A stretch of 64,000 nt of DNA from Dissophora ornata (Eukaryota; Mortierellomycota; Mortierellomycetes; Mortierellales; Mortierellaceae). The notes under the pieces were generated by a model, which did no database searches, was not told where the DNA came from, and saw only the letters and a list, made by a program, of their open reading frames with translations. Made by a program: the position numbers and the translations under genes. The stretch lies in contig MU616595.1 of the NCBI GenBank assembly GCA_025201705.1, forward strand, positions 25,656-89,655, in the 5' to 3' direction. Shown here in pieces: positions 44,775 to 57,385 of the stretch (the first letter of the stretch is position 1; each line of letters opens with the position of its first letter).

Positions 44775-46216
44775 CTAGAGATGGTCTTCGATATCGGTAG
44801 GCATTTCTACTACATATAAGGTAGTCGATAGATCAGCGATATCTATTTCAGCTTCGTCCAGTTGCGTGCTATTGCTAATCGTCAAATTCCCAGGTACTGC
44901 GTATGTGTCTTTGCTACCCTCAGCCTCGGCATGTTGTTCACCATAAAGTACACTGCGATCCTCTTCATGCCACTCTAGCGTTCCTCGCAGCTCAGTATCG
45001 TTATCTGCCGTTTTAATGGCTGTTTTGGATGTGTACTGCACACCAATAAGATAGAGGCTCCGGACAAAAGCAAGGGCAAGTGCGAGGTGAGGACCTGTGA
45101 AGAACAATAAGTCCCACAACGGATACATGAACCGAAAAGCGGTCGAGTATTTGGTCCATTGAGTTGCCGAGAAGAATATGAGATTTGCTAGTACAAAATA
45201 TAAAACGGCATATCCCTACAATGTGGTTAAACAAGATAGGTCAGCAATGTCCAGAGTCAAAGTCGTGGATGAGGATTTGCACTTATAAATTGACTTGCCT
45301 TATGCACACTAGCTACTACAGATATCCAAGCAAGTTTGAAAACCTCTGAGGGCAGTATCACGCATGCCTGCACAGCTGTCAAAACAATGGCATAGTAGGC
45401 CTGTGTGGTCAAAGTCCGAAAAGTATGAGACATATTCTTAGGTGACTTTTTTGTGGAGGACCAAGGGAAAGAATCCTCCCAGCTGAAGTAGTAGCTGTCG
45501 GTGAGCGCAGAGATTCCAACAAAGACAATCATGCCGGCGATAACTTTGAATGGCCAGGCATTGATGAACATTTGCGAATCAAAGGTTTCCAGGTTCAGGT
45601 CCGCATTTGGCATTGTCTCTTCCCGGCTGGCAATTGATGCCGTAGGATCACTTGCTATCGAGTGGCCCTTCTTGGACTCTGAAGGAGGCCTTGTATTGTC
45701 GGCAGGAGGTAGCGTTGTAGTAGATTGCTTTCCAAGCGCGTATCGTACGCAAAGGAAGAGGAAAACAACGATGCATGTTTCCATGTATGCATTGAAAATG
45801 TTTGTAACGGAAATCTTTTGTAGTTTTGAATATAGAACAATAGTTAGTTTGTAGCGCTCAATTCCTATGGCAGAGTAATCCAGATGGCGAAGTGCAGGCA
45901 GCTCGGACACGCACCTGTACCCCTGAATGGTTGGAGGGACGAGAGGAACGACGACGGTTAGTGGCGCAGTCTTATTTTAATTTCCGGTTTTGAAGTTGAA
46001 TAGCGGGCACTTACAGACGGCGTAATAAAAGATGGTCATGTAGGTGTGTCGCTGGGGCCATTGAAGTTTTCCGGCGTACACAGGGAGGAAGAGCAGCACC
46101 ACGGCGTTTATGGCCATGACAGGAGGCTCGGTGTCGAAGAGCATGAGATGCAGATAGCAGAGAGCGGTGTAGAAAACAGCAACCTTGATTGCAGGGTTGA
46201 TTACAGGAAAGAACAT
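44775..46216 (-). CDS. Multi-pass membrane protein, unidentified
   Basis: Tentative four-exon model: 46216-46015, 45922-45915 (an 8-nt micro-exon), 45814-45299 and 45215-44775; 388 residues. Hydrophobic segments include VAVFYTALCYLHLML, MAINAVVLLFLPVYA, YMETCIVVFLFLCVRYAL, FKVIAGMIVFVGISALTD, YYAIVLTAVQACVILPSEVF, GYAVLYFVLANLIFFSA and PLWDLLFFTGPHLALALAF, so about seven membrane spans. The tail is acidic. The last intron starts GCAAGT (GC-AG), the only donor that keeps frame. The obvious GTAAGT donor of exon 1 leaves phase 1. Direct splicing to the frame beginning near 45910 fails, but the micro-exon plus a CTAAC branch site near 45845 restores it. I do not recognise the family. Confidence 0.6.
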
Positions 46217-47203
46217 TGCACTTTTGTCTGACTGTGGTGCGAGTTGAATGGGTTGAGGAGAATGGGGGAGCGCACGGCAGGCAGGGCGCAAGCTGATGAG
46301 CGGATGGCAAGGTGGGATGAGAGGGGTTGGTGGCGAAGAGAGAACGGACGCGCTTGCATGTCGAATGGTCGTGTACTCGCTCCTCCGTCCCACGTGATGT
46401 GTGTGGTGTGGACACTGGGCCTTGCCTTGCCCGCCGCGTGGATAGCCCCTTCGGTGTGGTGGTCCATGGTGGCTTTTCTGTTGCGTGCCAACGACCTGCC
46501 TTTCTCCCCTCTCTTCTGCTCCTCCCTGCTGTCCCGCTGCAGTATCTGTTTCTGCTTACCATAGCCATTTATCACTGTCCGCTTTGTAGACGTTCTGTTC
46601 TGTTTGCCGCGCTCCTCTCCACGTTGTTGCCTCACACTTTACTTTCCTTGCTACCGACGAGAGCCCTCTTCTCGCAACTTTTTTTTTTTTCCCTTTTTCC
46701 ACACAGCCAACGGCCAACGGTCAAAAGTCAACCTTTTCCCTCACACGTTCAAGTGCCATCGCTCCATTCTGAATCCACCAAGGCAGGAGCGAGCAGATTC
46801 CCATCCCTCGCTTACGTCCACCGCAGAACATTCTTCCCTCTTCTGTCTTCCCGCCACGTTTTTTTTGTGCCTCCTCCAAAATAAAAGCACGACCTCGAAA
46901 GAGATCACTGCTCAGACTCGATCCACTTTCTTTCCCTTGCCTTCTTCGGGTTCTTTGACTTCTCTGCCCCGCAGCCTTCTCTCTCTCTTCACCGCTCGAT
47001 CGCAAGTAGACATTCCTCCCCCCTCACTTGTTCTGCTCCCTCCCTGCCGACGCCTCTAATCAACCGTAATCACCGAAGGAAGTGAGCGCCCACGATTCGT
47101 TGCCGACGTTGATCAGAGAACCACTCGACGCATTCAGGGACGTGCACTCCTCCTGCCCACCACCGACCCACATACCGATTGACAGAACGACAGCGCAACG
47201 ACA
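46217..47203. promoter_or_regulatory. Divergent promoter/leader between membrane protein and RSC-type gene
   Basis: About 990 bp between divergent start codons. The half nearer the RSC-type gene (about 46580-47060) is strongly pyrimidine-rich on the + strand, a common feature of fungal promoters and leaders. No gene is seen. Confidence 0.5.
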
Positions 47204-50200
47204 ATGCCCCCACCCCGAAAGAAGAGCGCAGCAGCCAAGGGGCCTGCCTCGATCGCAGAAGGGCTCTCTCTAGAGAACAAGCAAGAAGCCATAGCACAGA
47301 TTCTCGAGAGATTAGAAAACCTGGCCGACAAAAGGTACCTGTCAATAGCGTCTACTTCAAAGGAGGGGCGAGACCCCTCCATGTCGAATCAAGAACCACG
47401 ACCCATTGCTGCAAAGTCGTCAATCGTACTTACAACCTTCCCATAACTCGTCCTTTTCCGTCACACTCTCCAGTGGGCGCTCAATATCAGACCTGTTCCT
47501 CGAGTTACCAGACCGTGAGGACTACCCGGATTACTACGCGATCATTAAGTCTCCAATGGCACTGGACATGATTAGGGTAATGTTGGGCCGCACTTGCAGC
47601 GTTTTTGTTTGTTTACTAAAGTTGCTTGTTGTGGCTACCAAGACAGTCGACTCGACGGCTGTTTGCGCATGGGGTCCGTGGGGATGTGTTGCGGCGTAAT
47701 GGGTCACACAAGGTTTTGACACCACTTTCTTCCGTCGCCGTCATAGGAGCGCCACAAGGCTGGCGAATATGAGGACGAAAACATTGACAACTTTGGAAAG
47801 GATCTCAGGACTATCACTGCCAATGCAAAGGTCTATAACCGGGATGGCTCCATGGTGTACAGAGATGCAACGACGCTGGAGGTAACTAGCCTCGCAGCCA
47901 CCGCTTTTATCGTCAACTCCGCCCCAGCCCATAGACAAATGGATTCTAAAAAAAAAAAAAACGCCTTGCTTCAAACCACACAAATAGAGCTACATCGATG
48001 TGGCTCTCAGAGCGCTGAAAGACGACGGCAGTTTGCAGCCCAAGAAAGAAGAGGTAAGCCCACCATCTTCATCTCACAACTTGCGTCCTTTGTTACAATG
48101 ACTGTGTATGCGAGGACTCGAACCAATAATCGCGTACGCCCCTTTCCATCCAGTTCTCTGCCGATTTTTGCCGCCGTATCTTAGAAATGCTCAAAAGCCA
48201 CGAGGACAAGAGGTAGGAAAGTTGAGTGTTTACTAAAAATGGTGTACATGCGCAGGTGCGTGAGTGCTAATCTCTTTTGTCTGGCCCCTGTCTTGCATAG
48301 CGGAAGGCAGATGGCAGAGCTTTTTTTGGAGCTGCCCAACGAGGAGGATTATCCAGACTATTACGAGGAGGTAATGTACTCGCACTCGTAAATGTCGCCT
48401 ATGAGCGGCGCAGGCGATTTCGATCCACTGCAGACGCAAGCATAAGTTAAACTTACATTCACGGCTCTGCTCCATATGTGCCTCAATAGATCGCAAAACC
48501 GATTGCAGTCGATATTATTGAGCAGAAGATAGAAAGCGGTGCGTATGCGACATTGGAGAGCTTTGAAAGGGATATCAATTTAATGTTTGAGAACGCGAAA
48601 CATTACAACGCAGAAGGTTCTGACGTCTATCTTGATGCGGAGGAATTACAGGTAAAGGTTCAGCTCTGACTGAAGACGCCATTCTCCGTTAATGTGCATC
48701 ATACTCATTATTCATTCTAAAACACGCTGATCTGTGCCATCACATAGCAACTGTTCTGGAGGAGCATCGGCAAAAATGGAAGAGGCCGCATGGCAAAGGG
48801 GAAACGAGCGCGGAAGCACGACAATGAGTTGTCGCAGGTGGTTCATCAAGGCCAGACATATCAAGTAGGCGACTTTTTGCATCTTCAAAACGACAGCGAC
48901 CCATCAAAGCCCACGATTGGCCTCATATTCAGCCTTTGGCAGGGTGAGAGCGGGGTCCAAGGTTTGGATGCAGTTTGGTTCTTGCGACCAGAGCACATAG
49001 TGCACCCGTACGCAAGCCGCTTTTACACCGCCGAGGTTGTCAAGGCGTCAGGAGTTCACGAGCATTTAGTTAGCGACATTGTTGAGAGGTGTTTTGTGCT
49101 GCAAACCAAGGACTACACTCGTGGGCGTCCAGACAACTGGGAAGAAGGCCAGAGCATATATATTTGCGAGCAGCGCTACAATGACTCTTACAAGTCCGTG
49201 TCCAAGATCAAAAACTGGGCAAGTTGTCTCCCTCCAGGCCATAAGCCCGGTGACATTCAACTGAAACTGTTTCCTCAGCCACTTGTGATCAAAAAGCTGC
49301 CCAGCGCGTCTATGGTCGACAAGGCAGGGAAGCGGGATACGAGCGAGCCAGCATCTAGAGCCAGCACGCCACAGGACTCGCCCTCCTCATATGCATCGTC
49401 TCGAGAGATCACTCCGAAGCCAGAGCCACCTCGGACAACAAAGTCCAACAAGCGCAAATCTGCACAAATGCTAGCGGGACCGCCACCATTTCAGCCGATA
49501 AAGGCGGTGGCACATACAGTGGAGAAGCAGGCTGCCGTGGCACCGCCGCCACCACCCTCACAAGCGCGACCGTCCTTATCCACATCGAATCGATACCGCT
49601 GCAACTTTTCCAATCTTTCTAGCAAGATGCAGTGCGCGGCCACGTTTACGAGTGAATTGGACCTTCGGCAGCACGTAGCGACAGAACATGCGCTGGATCT
49701 GTCAAACGCAAATCCTGCCCCCGCGCTAAAGAGGGGAAGACCCAAGAAGTCTCCATCTGATGCAGAACCTTCTGCAGTCTCCCCGCCTGCACCCGCTGCA
49801 GCACAACCTATTGGATCAACGGTGCCTAATCAGAGTGGATATCAACAAACTCCATACAGCCCATACAGCCCAACGGGCCAGTATGCTCCTTCACAAAATC
49901 GATCAGCAATGCCGAGCCAGGTGCTCTCAAGTCAGAGCATGTACTCGGGCACACCATATCAGCCACAGCATCAGTCTCAGCCAATGCAATATATGCAGCA
50001 ATCGCATCAGCGGGGGATGTCATACCCACAGCAGGCCTACAGCCAGCCGATGCAGACAGGACAGTCTCGGCCACAAGGATATGCACAAGACATGGCCTAC
50101 AATCAGACTTATGCATACGGGCAATCGTATCCCATGCAGCAGCAGCCTCAACATCAGGGCTATCCTTATAGTCAGACACAGACGCAGTATCAACAAGGAT

Positions 50201-51335
50201 ACTCATCTCAAGGCTACTCCTCACACCAACAGGGCACATACTCTCAGTCTTATTCGCAGCCATATTCGAGCTCGCAGCATGCGTACCCTCAGCAGCAACA
50301 GTACGGCCAAGCGTACCCCAGCCAGCCACAACAGCAACAACAAAGTCGCAATCTCCCGCCACTGTCATCTCCACTGGCCCAAATGGACCATCACCAACAA
50401 CTAGCAAATGAGCAACAACTGGCGCAGCAGCAGCGTTTGGCTCAGCAGCAGCAGCTCGTTCAGCAGCAGTACTTGGCTCAACAGCAACAACTGGCTCAGC
50501 AGCAGATGCAGCAACAACAAATTGTACAGCAGCAACAACACCAACATGGTGGGTATCACCAGAGAAGCATGTCTCAACCACAGGCAGCATCTCCACAGCA
50601 ACAGCAGCAACAACGGCCGTACATGCCTCAGTCACCAATCTCCATTATCGCGTCTCAACCATACGCGCCTTTGAATTCATCATACCAGCAGCAGGCTTAT
50701 GTGCCACCAACGTCGCTTGCATACAGTACTAGCGGACATACCCCATCATTGTCCAATGCTTCATCACATGGATCAGTCTCGAATATGACGAACGCGATGG
50801 AAGGTGTCGGACTTGGTCTCTCTGGCATTGGCAGTGCAGATCATGGTCGGATCATTGCGTCAGCAGTGTCAGCAGATGGGGGTTCCTCTGCAAGCTATCC
50901 CCTTAAAGGAGGTATATTGACTAATACCTGAAAATATGACTGATTATATTGACTGCCCGCGGTGCTAATGTTGTTTCTATTCTGTTCATAGTGGATGTCA
51001 AGAGACAGCGAACGGATAGCTTGCTGCCGATACATGAGAGTATGATGGGCAACGGCAATGGCATTGGCGCAGGGATGCATGTGACTCTGAGCAATGGTGG
51101 AGGTACGACGGGTTTTAGTGTAACTGAGAACAGCCTCAATAATGGCAACAACGGATCGGCGTCGGTGGTACTTCCAGGGATCAATGGTAGGTTTGTAAAT
51201 TTGGTCTTGTCATTTGACGAAATCGCGCTCATGGTCGGGGCATAGTTTTGACGTTGCAAAATTTTATTTTTCGTGCCGCCATTGTTGCTAGCGTTAACAG
51301 ATCGTTTGGATAGGAACATCGAAGTAGGTCAGTAA
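47204..51335 (+). CDS. RSC1: RSC1/RSC2-like tandem bromodomain-BAH chromatin remodeler subunit
   Basis: Ten exons: 47204-47334, 47474-47576, 47747-47881, 47988-48053, 48154-48212, 48301-48370, 48490-48651, 48748-50911, 50992-51186 and 51301-51335; 1039 residues, all phases closing. Bromodomain 1 shows SDLFLELPDREDYPDYYAII...NAKVYNRDGSMVYRDA, and bromodomain 2 shows AELFLELPNEEDYPDYYEEIAKPI...NAKHYNAEGSDVYLDA. A BAH domain follows (about residues 274-395, QTYQVGDFLHL...FLRPEHI). Next is a C2H2-like segment (CNFSNLSSKMQCAATFTSELDLRQHVATEH) and a long Gln/Tyr/Pro-rich region. The order matches Rsc1/Rsc2, which read acetylated histones for the RSC remodeler. The terminal two exons recur as decayed fragments in the downstream F-box array. 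Confidence 0.93.
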
Positions 51336-51769
51336 GGCCCATCCTGCTTCGGCCCATGGATCAAGACGGACTTCATCATATAGTTTTGGTCCACCTAATC
51401 TTTCATTTTTTTTCGCATTTTCAAAACACTCGTTTCGTGTTCAATAAAAAAAAAAACAGTAATAAAAGTAGCCAGAAACCGATGAGGAAACTAAACAAAA
51501 GAGGTAGCGTAATTTGAAGAGACACACATATGAAGATGCGGAGTGAAAGATGCGGAGCGCACTTGCGAATAGGTGGCGCCGATTTTCATGTGCCCTGAGT
51601 TCGATTCATGCCAGAAACGAGGGAGAGCGGCTAGATGACACTCAACATACTCAAATATAAAAAAGGCATGGTTTGGACGCATGGACCAGGCCCTTATTAT
51701 TTTGCCAACAACAAATTGGATCCCAAAACGCCATTCCTGCCATTTAGTCCACCACTTGAGCATTCCGTC

Positions 51770-53181
51770 ATGAACAAGATCAATCCCCTCGACCAACCCG
51801 AGATCAGACTGTTGATAGCAGAGCACCTCCATAGACCCGACCTTGTCTGCTGTCTTCGCGTCTGCAGGTCCTGGCACGACACATTTATCCCTTTTGTATG
51901 GAAATTCGTGCCCGTGGGTAAACTCGAACCATCTCCATCTCAAGATTTGCTCACGCCTGAGCTTCTGCGCTCCCACTGCCACCTCATCAAGGATCTCTGC
52001 ATCATTGACTGGCCAGAGAAACACCCCTTTGTCTTCCCTCGGATTAAGACGCTGGATGTCCATCTTTTCAATGGCACAACGCCTTCTCTGGCAAAATACC
52101 TAGCGCCGTTAATCGGGCGGAACCAGTCTTTAGTCAAGTTANNNNNNNNNNNNNNNNNNNNNNNNNNNNNNNNNNNNNNNNNNNNNNNNNNNNNNNNNNN
52201 NNNNNNNNNNNNNNNNNNNNNNNNNNTGTCAGGTTCTGGACAATCTGCGAAAATCTAGAGAGTCTGCTACTCGAGCGCGTATCATTTCCTCAAGGAACCT
52301 CTCCCCATGCCTCCATGTGTTTCCGGAATATACGGAAATTGGAGCTGAGCCGGCTAGGTGGTATGAAGGTGGAAGGACAGCTCCGTTTTATCTCTGCATG
52401 TCCGAACCTGGAAGACTTTGCATGGGGGTATAGCCTTGAGTACGACCAAGCTGCGGGAGACCCTTTTTTCAAAGAGTTCGTCAAAGACGTTGGACGCGAG
52501 AGATGGCCAAGACTGACGAGCTTGAAGTTGGATCAACAACGGTCGGAAGAGGACATGTGCTTGATCATTGAGGGGATGCAGCGCGTTAAAAAGATGAAAT
52601 TGGGCGACATGTTTAGCTCTCTCACTTTCCAGGCTCTACAGCGCCATTTCAACAACCTTGTGGAATTGCATGTCGAAACCAGTAACGAGGCGGCATCTAA
52701 ACTGCTTCAGAACATCATGTGTTCTTGTTCGGCATTGAAGAAGGTCATAGGAGGCGGTGTTCTTGCCAAGGATGTTGTAGAAGGGAAGCCTTGGGTTTGT
52801 CTATCGTTGAAGTGCTTGAGTATCTGCTTTATGTTCAGTGATAAGGAGCAGCACCTTCAGCCGTTGATCTTTGAGCGCCTGGCTAAACTAACGCGACTGG
52901 AACACCTTTGCTCTGGAGCTGTCGGAAGATCTTTTCAGAAAAAATACCCGGTTCCGCTGCAGCTTCGTCTTCAGAGTGGTCTCAATATTCTATCTGGTTT
53001 ATGGCGGATGGTATCATTCACCGCTAGCCAGAGTAAGTGCTTGGGTGAGGATGAGCTACGGTGGATGCTGGTCCACTGGAAAGAACTCGTGTTAGTCTAT
53101 GCAAACTTGGACATTGACGAAGTTACGAGAGCCGAGTTCAAGAATCTGTTCAAATCCCACGGTATCGAACTTTGGCGATAA
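51770..53181 (+). CDS. F-box/LRR protein, array copy A (interrupted by assembly gap)
   Basis: The F-box starts INPLDQPEIRLLIAEHLHRPDLVCCLRVCRSWHDTF, followed by LRR-like strands (LRFISACPNLEDFAW, LTSLKLDQQRSEEDMCLIIEGMQRVKKMKLGDMF, LVELHVETSNEA, LKKVIGGGVLAKDVVEGKPW). I place the start at the Met before NKINPLDQ because it is shared by all four copies and a TATAAAAAA box lies near 51656; an in-frame ATG at 51635 is the alternative. Eighty-five Ns (52142-52226) break the frame. The matching interval in copies B and D is 113 nt, and with that length the two halves are in frame, so the gene is probably intact (479 residues). It resembles copy D most. Likely role: SCF ubiquitin-ligase substrate receptor, by family. 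Confidence 0.82.
52142..52226. other. Assembly gap
   Basis: Run of 85 N inside F-box copy A. Paralogues B and D have 113 bases between the flanking anchors ('gtcaagtta' and 'tgtcaggttctgg'). Confidence 0.99.
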
Positions 53182-54021
53182 AGACTATTCAACAACGGGA
53201 GTCATTTCTTGCTCCAACTCGCGGTATCATCCCGACCCCACCACAATCATGGACGAATGGAGAAATGCAAAAGTCCCGAATCTTTGCAGAGTGGGCGTCT
53301 GGACATTTCTCCAGCTATTCTTCCTGCCATAGCACTTTTTTTTTTAAAAAATATTCAAATGTGCTTCCTACGCATATGTGCTACAAAATGCCACTATAGG
53401 ATATAAAAACCACAGCTGGAGAGAGTCCCTCACACATTTTCCTGACAGAGAGTATTATTTTCGACATTAATGATTTGCGACACCTGTGGCACTTGTGGTT
53501 ACCTTATTTCCATGTCTAGTCTAAAAGTTTGAAAGCTCTCCTTCTGTAGTCCGTGCAAAGTGGACTGCATGATAATGTCCTGCGTCTCGGCCAAAAAAAA
53601 GCGACATCCTGAGATGCTAATAGTCCAGACCCAATTTGCCTGACATCTTGTTTCTCATGTGTATTAATATTGTCACCGCGACCAATTACTATCTGATTCC
53701 AAACGTCATGCGAGGAGCCGCTGTGAGGTGTGGTAGATAAATGTTCATTGCATCACAGCTCCTCGCTTGTATTTAGTATATGGTTTCCGCTCAGGACATC
53801 GTCCACGTTGGGCGAGTGCTTGAAGAAAACAGCGTATCTCAGAAGTGATGTGTGTGCAGTGTACTGTTCGGCACGATACTCGCCATTAGCCAGAAGTCGT
53901 ATGCACTTCTGCATTGTTAGAGTTGATATATAGTTGATAATGTTGATGAGGGAGTGTAATTCGAATGCGAAGATTATAGCTTCATTTGAGCGGAAGAGAA
54001 AGTTGAGGGCAGCAACGCCGC
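53182..54021. other. Array spacer downstream of copy A
   Basis: Non-coding spacer shared with the regions after copies B, C and D. It includes 'gatgctaatagtccagac' (about 53615) and 'tcgtccacgttgggcg' (about 53800). Short frames on both strands are not conserved as open frames between copies. Confidence 0.6.
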
Positions 54022-54372
54022 CGTGGATGCAGCCCAGTATGCAGAACGGATGGCGTGCTGCCGACACACCAGGGTATGATTGGCAACGGCAATGACATTG
54101 GCGCGGGGATGCATGTGGCTATGAGCAATGGTGGAAGTACGACGGGCTTTAGTGTAACTGAGAACAGCCTCAATAATGGCAACAACGGATCGGTGTCGGT
54201 GGTGCTTCCAGGAATCAATGGTAGGTTGTAGATTTGATCTTATCATTTGACGATATCGCGCTTATGGTCAGGGCATAGTTTTGACGTTGCAAAATTATAT
54301 TTTTCGTGCCGCGATGTTGCTAGCGTTGTTAACAGATAGTTTGGATAGGAATATCGAAGTGGGTCAGTAAGG
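54022..54372 (+). pseudogene. RSC-type gene terminal-exon fragment, unit B
   Basis: Matches 50992-51335 of the RSC-type gene. The 'cagaacggatggcgtgctgccg' block corresponds to parent exon 9, then 'gtgtaactgagaacagcctc', the donor 'caatggtagg', the intron, and the final exon reading SLDRNIEVGQ-stop (parent RLDRNIEVGQ-stop). Both splice sites survive. The copy lacks exons 1-8 and a promoter, so it cannot make the protein. Confidence 0.85.
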
Positions 54373-54793
54373 CCCATGGGCACTCGGATTTCATCATACA
54401 GTTTTGGTCCACCTAATCTTTCACACGCGTTTCGTGTTCAATAAAAAAAAAAAAAAAAATCAGCGGATATCACATCCTCGCAGATATCCAGATCTTCTAC
54501 AGTACAAGCGTGCACCCTGCGACCTGACTAGAAGGCTCCAATCCGATTATGAAACTAAGCAAACGCGGCAGCGTGATTTGAAGAGACGCGCATATGAAGA
54601 TGAGGAGCGCACTTGCGAATAGGTGGCGCCGGTTTCCATGTGTCCGTAGTTCGATACAGAGCTTTGCGGGTTGATTACGAGTCTGCATGACGAGACGAAG
54701 AGGTGAGTGACGCAAAACTCAAATTTATAAAAAAAACCCGACAACAAAATGGATCGCAAAACGCCATTTAATCCATCACTCCAGCATTCGGAC

Positions 54794-56266
54794 ATGAACA
54801 AGATCAATCCCCTCGACCAACCCGAGATCAGACTTTTGATAGCAGAGCACCTCAAGAAACCCGACCTCGTCCGCTGTCTTCGCGTCTGCTGGTCCTGGCA
54901 CGATACATTTCTGCCTCTTGTGTGGAAAGACGTTTCCGTGGATAAGTCCACCAGAGCTCAACCATCTCCATCTCAAGATGCGCTAACGCCTGAGGTTCTG
55001 CGCTCCCACCGCTACTTTATCAAGGATCTATACATCATAGACTGGCCAGGGAACTACCCCTTTGCCTTCCCTCGGATGCGAGGTCTGTATTTCCATCTCT
55101 TCAATAGCGCAACGCCTTCTCCAGCAAGATACCCAGCGCCATTTATCGAGCGGAACCAATCTTTAGTCAAGTTACACCTCTGGAGCCTCAATAATGACAT
55201 TGACTATCGGTTGTGGAAAGTGTTGCTGAAACTTCCTCATCTGAGAGAACTGGGACTGGAAGCGTCCAGTATTCAAGAGGACGACATTGTCAGGTTCTGG
55301 ACAATCTGCGAAAGTCTAGAGAGTCTGCTACTCGAGGAAGTAATATTTCCTCAAGGGACCATTCCCCATGCCTCAATGTGTTTCCGGAATATCCGGAAAT
55401 TGATGCTGAAATGTGTGAGCGGTATGGAAGATGAAGAACAGTTCCGGTTTATCTCTGCATGTCCGAACCTGGAGGACTTTACATGGTACTATCTCTCAAG
55501 CATAGAACCGGATTATGGCCATGAAGACGAAGAAGGTTTGGGAGGCCCTTATTTCGAAGAGTTCGCTAAAGAAGTTGGACGCAAGAGGTGGCCAAAACTG
55601 ACAAGCTTGACGATGAAAGGACAATGGACAGAAGAGGACACGTGCCTGATCATCGAGGGGATGCAGCGCGTTGAAAAGATCGATTTGTACGATACATTTG
55701 GCCCTCTCACCTTCCAGGCTCTACAACGTCATTTCAACAACCTTGTGGAACTGGAGGTCAAAGCCAGCACCGAGGTGGCCTCCAAACTTCTTCAGAACAT
55801 CTTGTGTTCTTGTCCAGCATTGAAGACCCTCGAAGGAGGCGGTGTTCTGGCCAAGGATGTTGTGGAAGGGAAGCCTTGGGTTTGTCTATCGTTGGAGAGT
55901 TTGGTCATCTGCTTCATGTTTAGTGATACGGAGGAGCACCTTCAGTCGTTGATATTCGAGCGCCTGGCGAAATTAACGCGACTTGAACACCTTTACGCTT
56001 CGGTTGTCGGAACGTTTTTTAAGGAAAAATACCCGGTTCCGCTGCAGTTTCGTCTTCAGAGTGGTCTCGATGCGCTATCTGGTTTATGGCGGATGACTTC
56101 ATTCACCTCAAGCTACAGCAAGTCCTTGGGCGAGGATGAGCTACGGTGGATGCTGGTGCACTGGAAAGAACTCATATCGGTCTCTGCCGAAGTTGACATT
56201 GACGTCGTTAAAAAAATCGAGCTCGAGAATCTGTTCAAATCCCGTGGTATCAAACTTAGGCGTTAA
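54794..56266 (+). CDS. F-box/LRR protein, array copy B
   Basis: Intact frame of 490 residues from the conserved Met (MNKINPLDQPEIRLLIAEHL); an in-frame ATG at 54749 would add 15 residues (MDRKTPFNPSLQHSD). The F-box includes KKPDLVRCLRVCWSWHDTFLPLVWKDV. LRR-like strands follow (LVKLHLWSL, LRELGLEAS, LESLLLEEV, FISACPNLEDFTW, LTSLTMKGQWTEEDTCLIIEGMQRVEKIDLYDTF, LVELEVKAS). It differs from A and D by a longer acidic loop after LEDFTW (SIEPDYGHEDEEGLGGPYFE). A TATAAAAAAA box is near 54726. Likely SCF substrate receptor; target unknown. Confidence 0.85.
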   Translation: MNKINPLDQPEIRLLIAEHLKKPDLVRCLRVCWSWHDTFLPLVWKDVSVDKSTRAQPSPSQDALTPEVLRSHRYFIKDLYIIDWPGNYPFAFPRMRGLYFHLFNSATPSPARYPAPFIERNQSLVKLHLWSLNNDIDYRLWKVLLKLPHLRELGLEASSIQEDDIVRFWTICESLESLLLEEVIFPQGTIPHASMCFRNIRKLMLKCVSGMEDEEQFRFISACPNLEDFTWYYLSSIEPDYGHEDEEGLGGPYFEEFAKEVGRKRWPKLTSLTMKGQWTEEDTCLIIEGMQRVEKIDLYDTFGPLTFQALQRHFNNLVELEVKASTEVASKLLQNILCSCPALKTLEGGGVLAKDVVEGKPWVCLSLESLVICFMFSDTEEHLQSLIFERLAKLTRLEHLYASVVGTFFKEKYPVPLQFRLQSGLDALSGLWRMTSFTSSYSKSLGEDELRWMLVHWKELISVSAEVDIDVVKKIELENLFKSRGIKLRR

Positions 56267-57385
56267 CTTGTTTGTGTAAATAAATCTCTAAACATCAATC
56301 AGCATTTGTAACTACCTAATGGATTGCAAATGAACATTTAAGGCGACAAAGGCTGTCAACAACGGGAGCCATTTCTTACTTCATCACGCGGTATCATCCC
56401 GACCCCGCTACAATCGTGGACACATGGAGATATGTCAAAGCCCCGGATCTGTGCAGAGTGGGTGTCCGGACTCTAAATACTTCTTTAACTATTCATACTC
56501 GTCACCAATCCTAAACTTCTTCGGACTTGGTCTTAGTCCAGTGTTCCTGCCATGGCACTTTTTTTTCAGACATTCAAATGTGCTTCCTACGCAACTGTGC
56601 AACAAAATGCCACCACAGGATATCAAAACCGCACCTGAAGGAGTCTTTCATATCCCCTGATGTCAGGGAGCAGATCCCACATTGTTTTTTCGGAACCGTT
56701 GTACCATAAGAAGAAGAGTAGCTAGAGGAGTCTGAGAACATGCGTCTGTTGAAAGTCGCTTTGTGTAAAGTCGCACTATCCTGACTAAGGCGATATAAAT
56801 GATTTGCAGCACCTCTGGCACTTGCCACTGGGCCATGTATCCATGTCTAGTCAAAAAGGTAGAGAGCTCTCGTACATAGTCCATGAAGTGCGGACTGCAT
56901 GGTGATGTAAAGTTGTGTCTTGCATCTCAGTCATAAAATTGGCAATCCCGGGATGCTAATAGTCCAGACACAGTTTGCCTGAGACCTTGTCTGTTATATC
57001 TACTGTCACCAGGAAGATATTCCGCCGATTACTATCTGATTTCGGAAGCCATTCAACTTGCTGTCTGTGGATTTTGCGGATTGGCGAGTTAAGGACGTGA
57101 GGTGCGGTAGAAAATTGACCATTACATCGCAGTTCCTCAGTTATATTTAGTATTTGGGTTGAGTAGACGATGAATGTTTCCGATCAGCACGTCGTCCACG
57201 TTGGGCGGGTCATTGAAGAAAATACCCTATATCGTTTATGCTGGTGGCGAGAATCGTGCCGCACAGTGCACTGCCGAAAGTCGCATGCGCTTCTGGATTA
57301 ATCCGAACGAATGAAGGACGCAAAGATTATAACGTGGTTTGGGCGGAGGCGGAAGTAGAGGAATATAAGATTGAGGGCAACGACG
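56267..57385. other. Array spacer downstream of copy B
   Basis: Shared spacer with AATAAA near 56279. It includes 'gggatgctaatagtccagac' (about 56949) and 'cgtcgtccacgttgggcgg' (about 57190). No gene is seen. Confidence 0.6.

Noticed and set aside
51570..51615. tRNA-like T-arm word 'gagttcgattc' recurring upstream of each F-box gene
   Set aside because: No acceptor, D-arm or anticodon arm can be built around it, and the word mutates freely between units.
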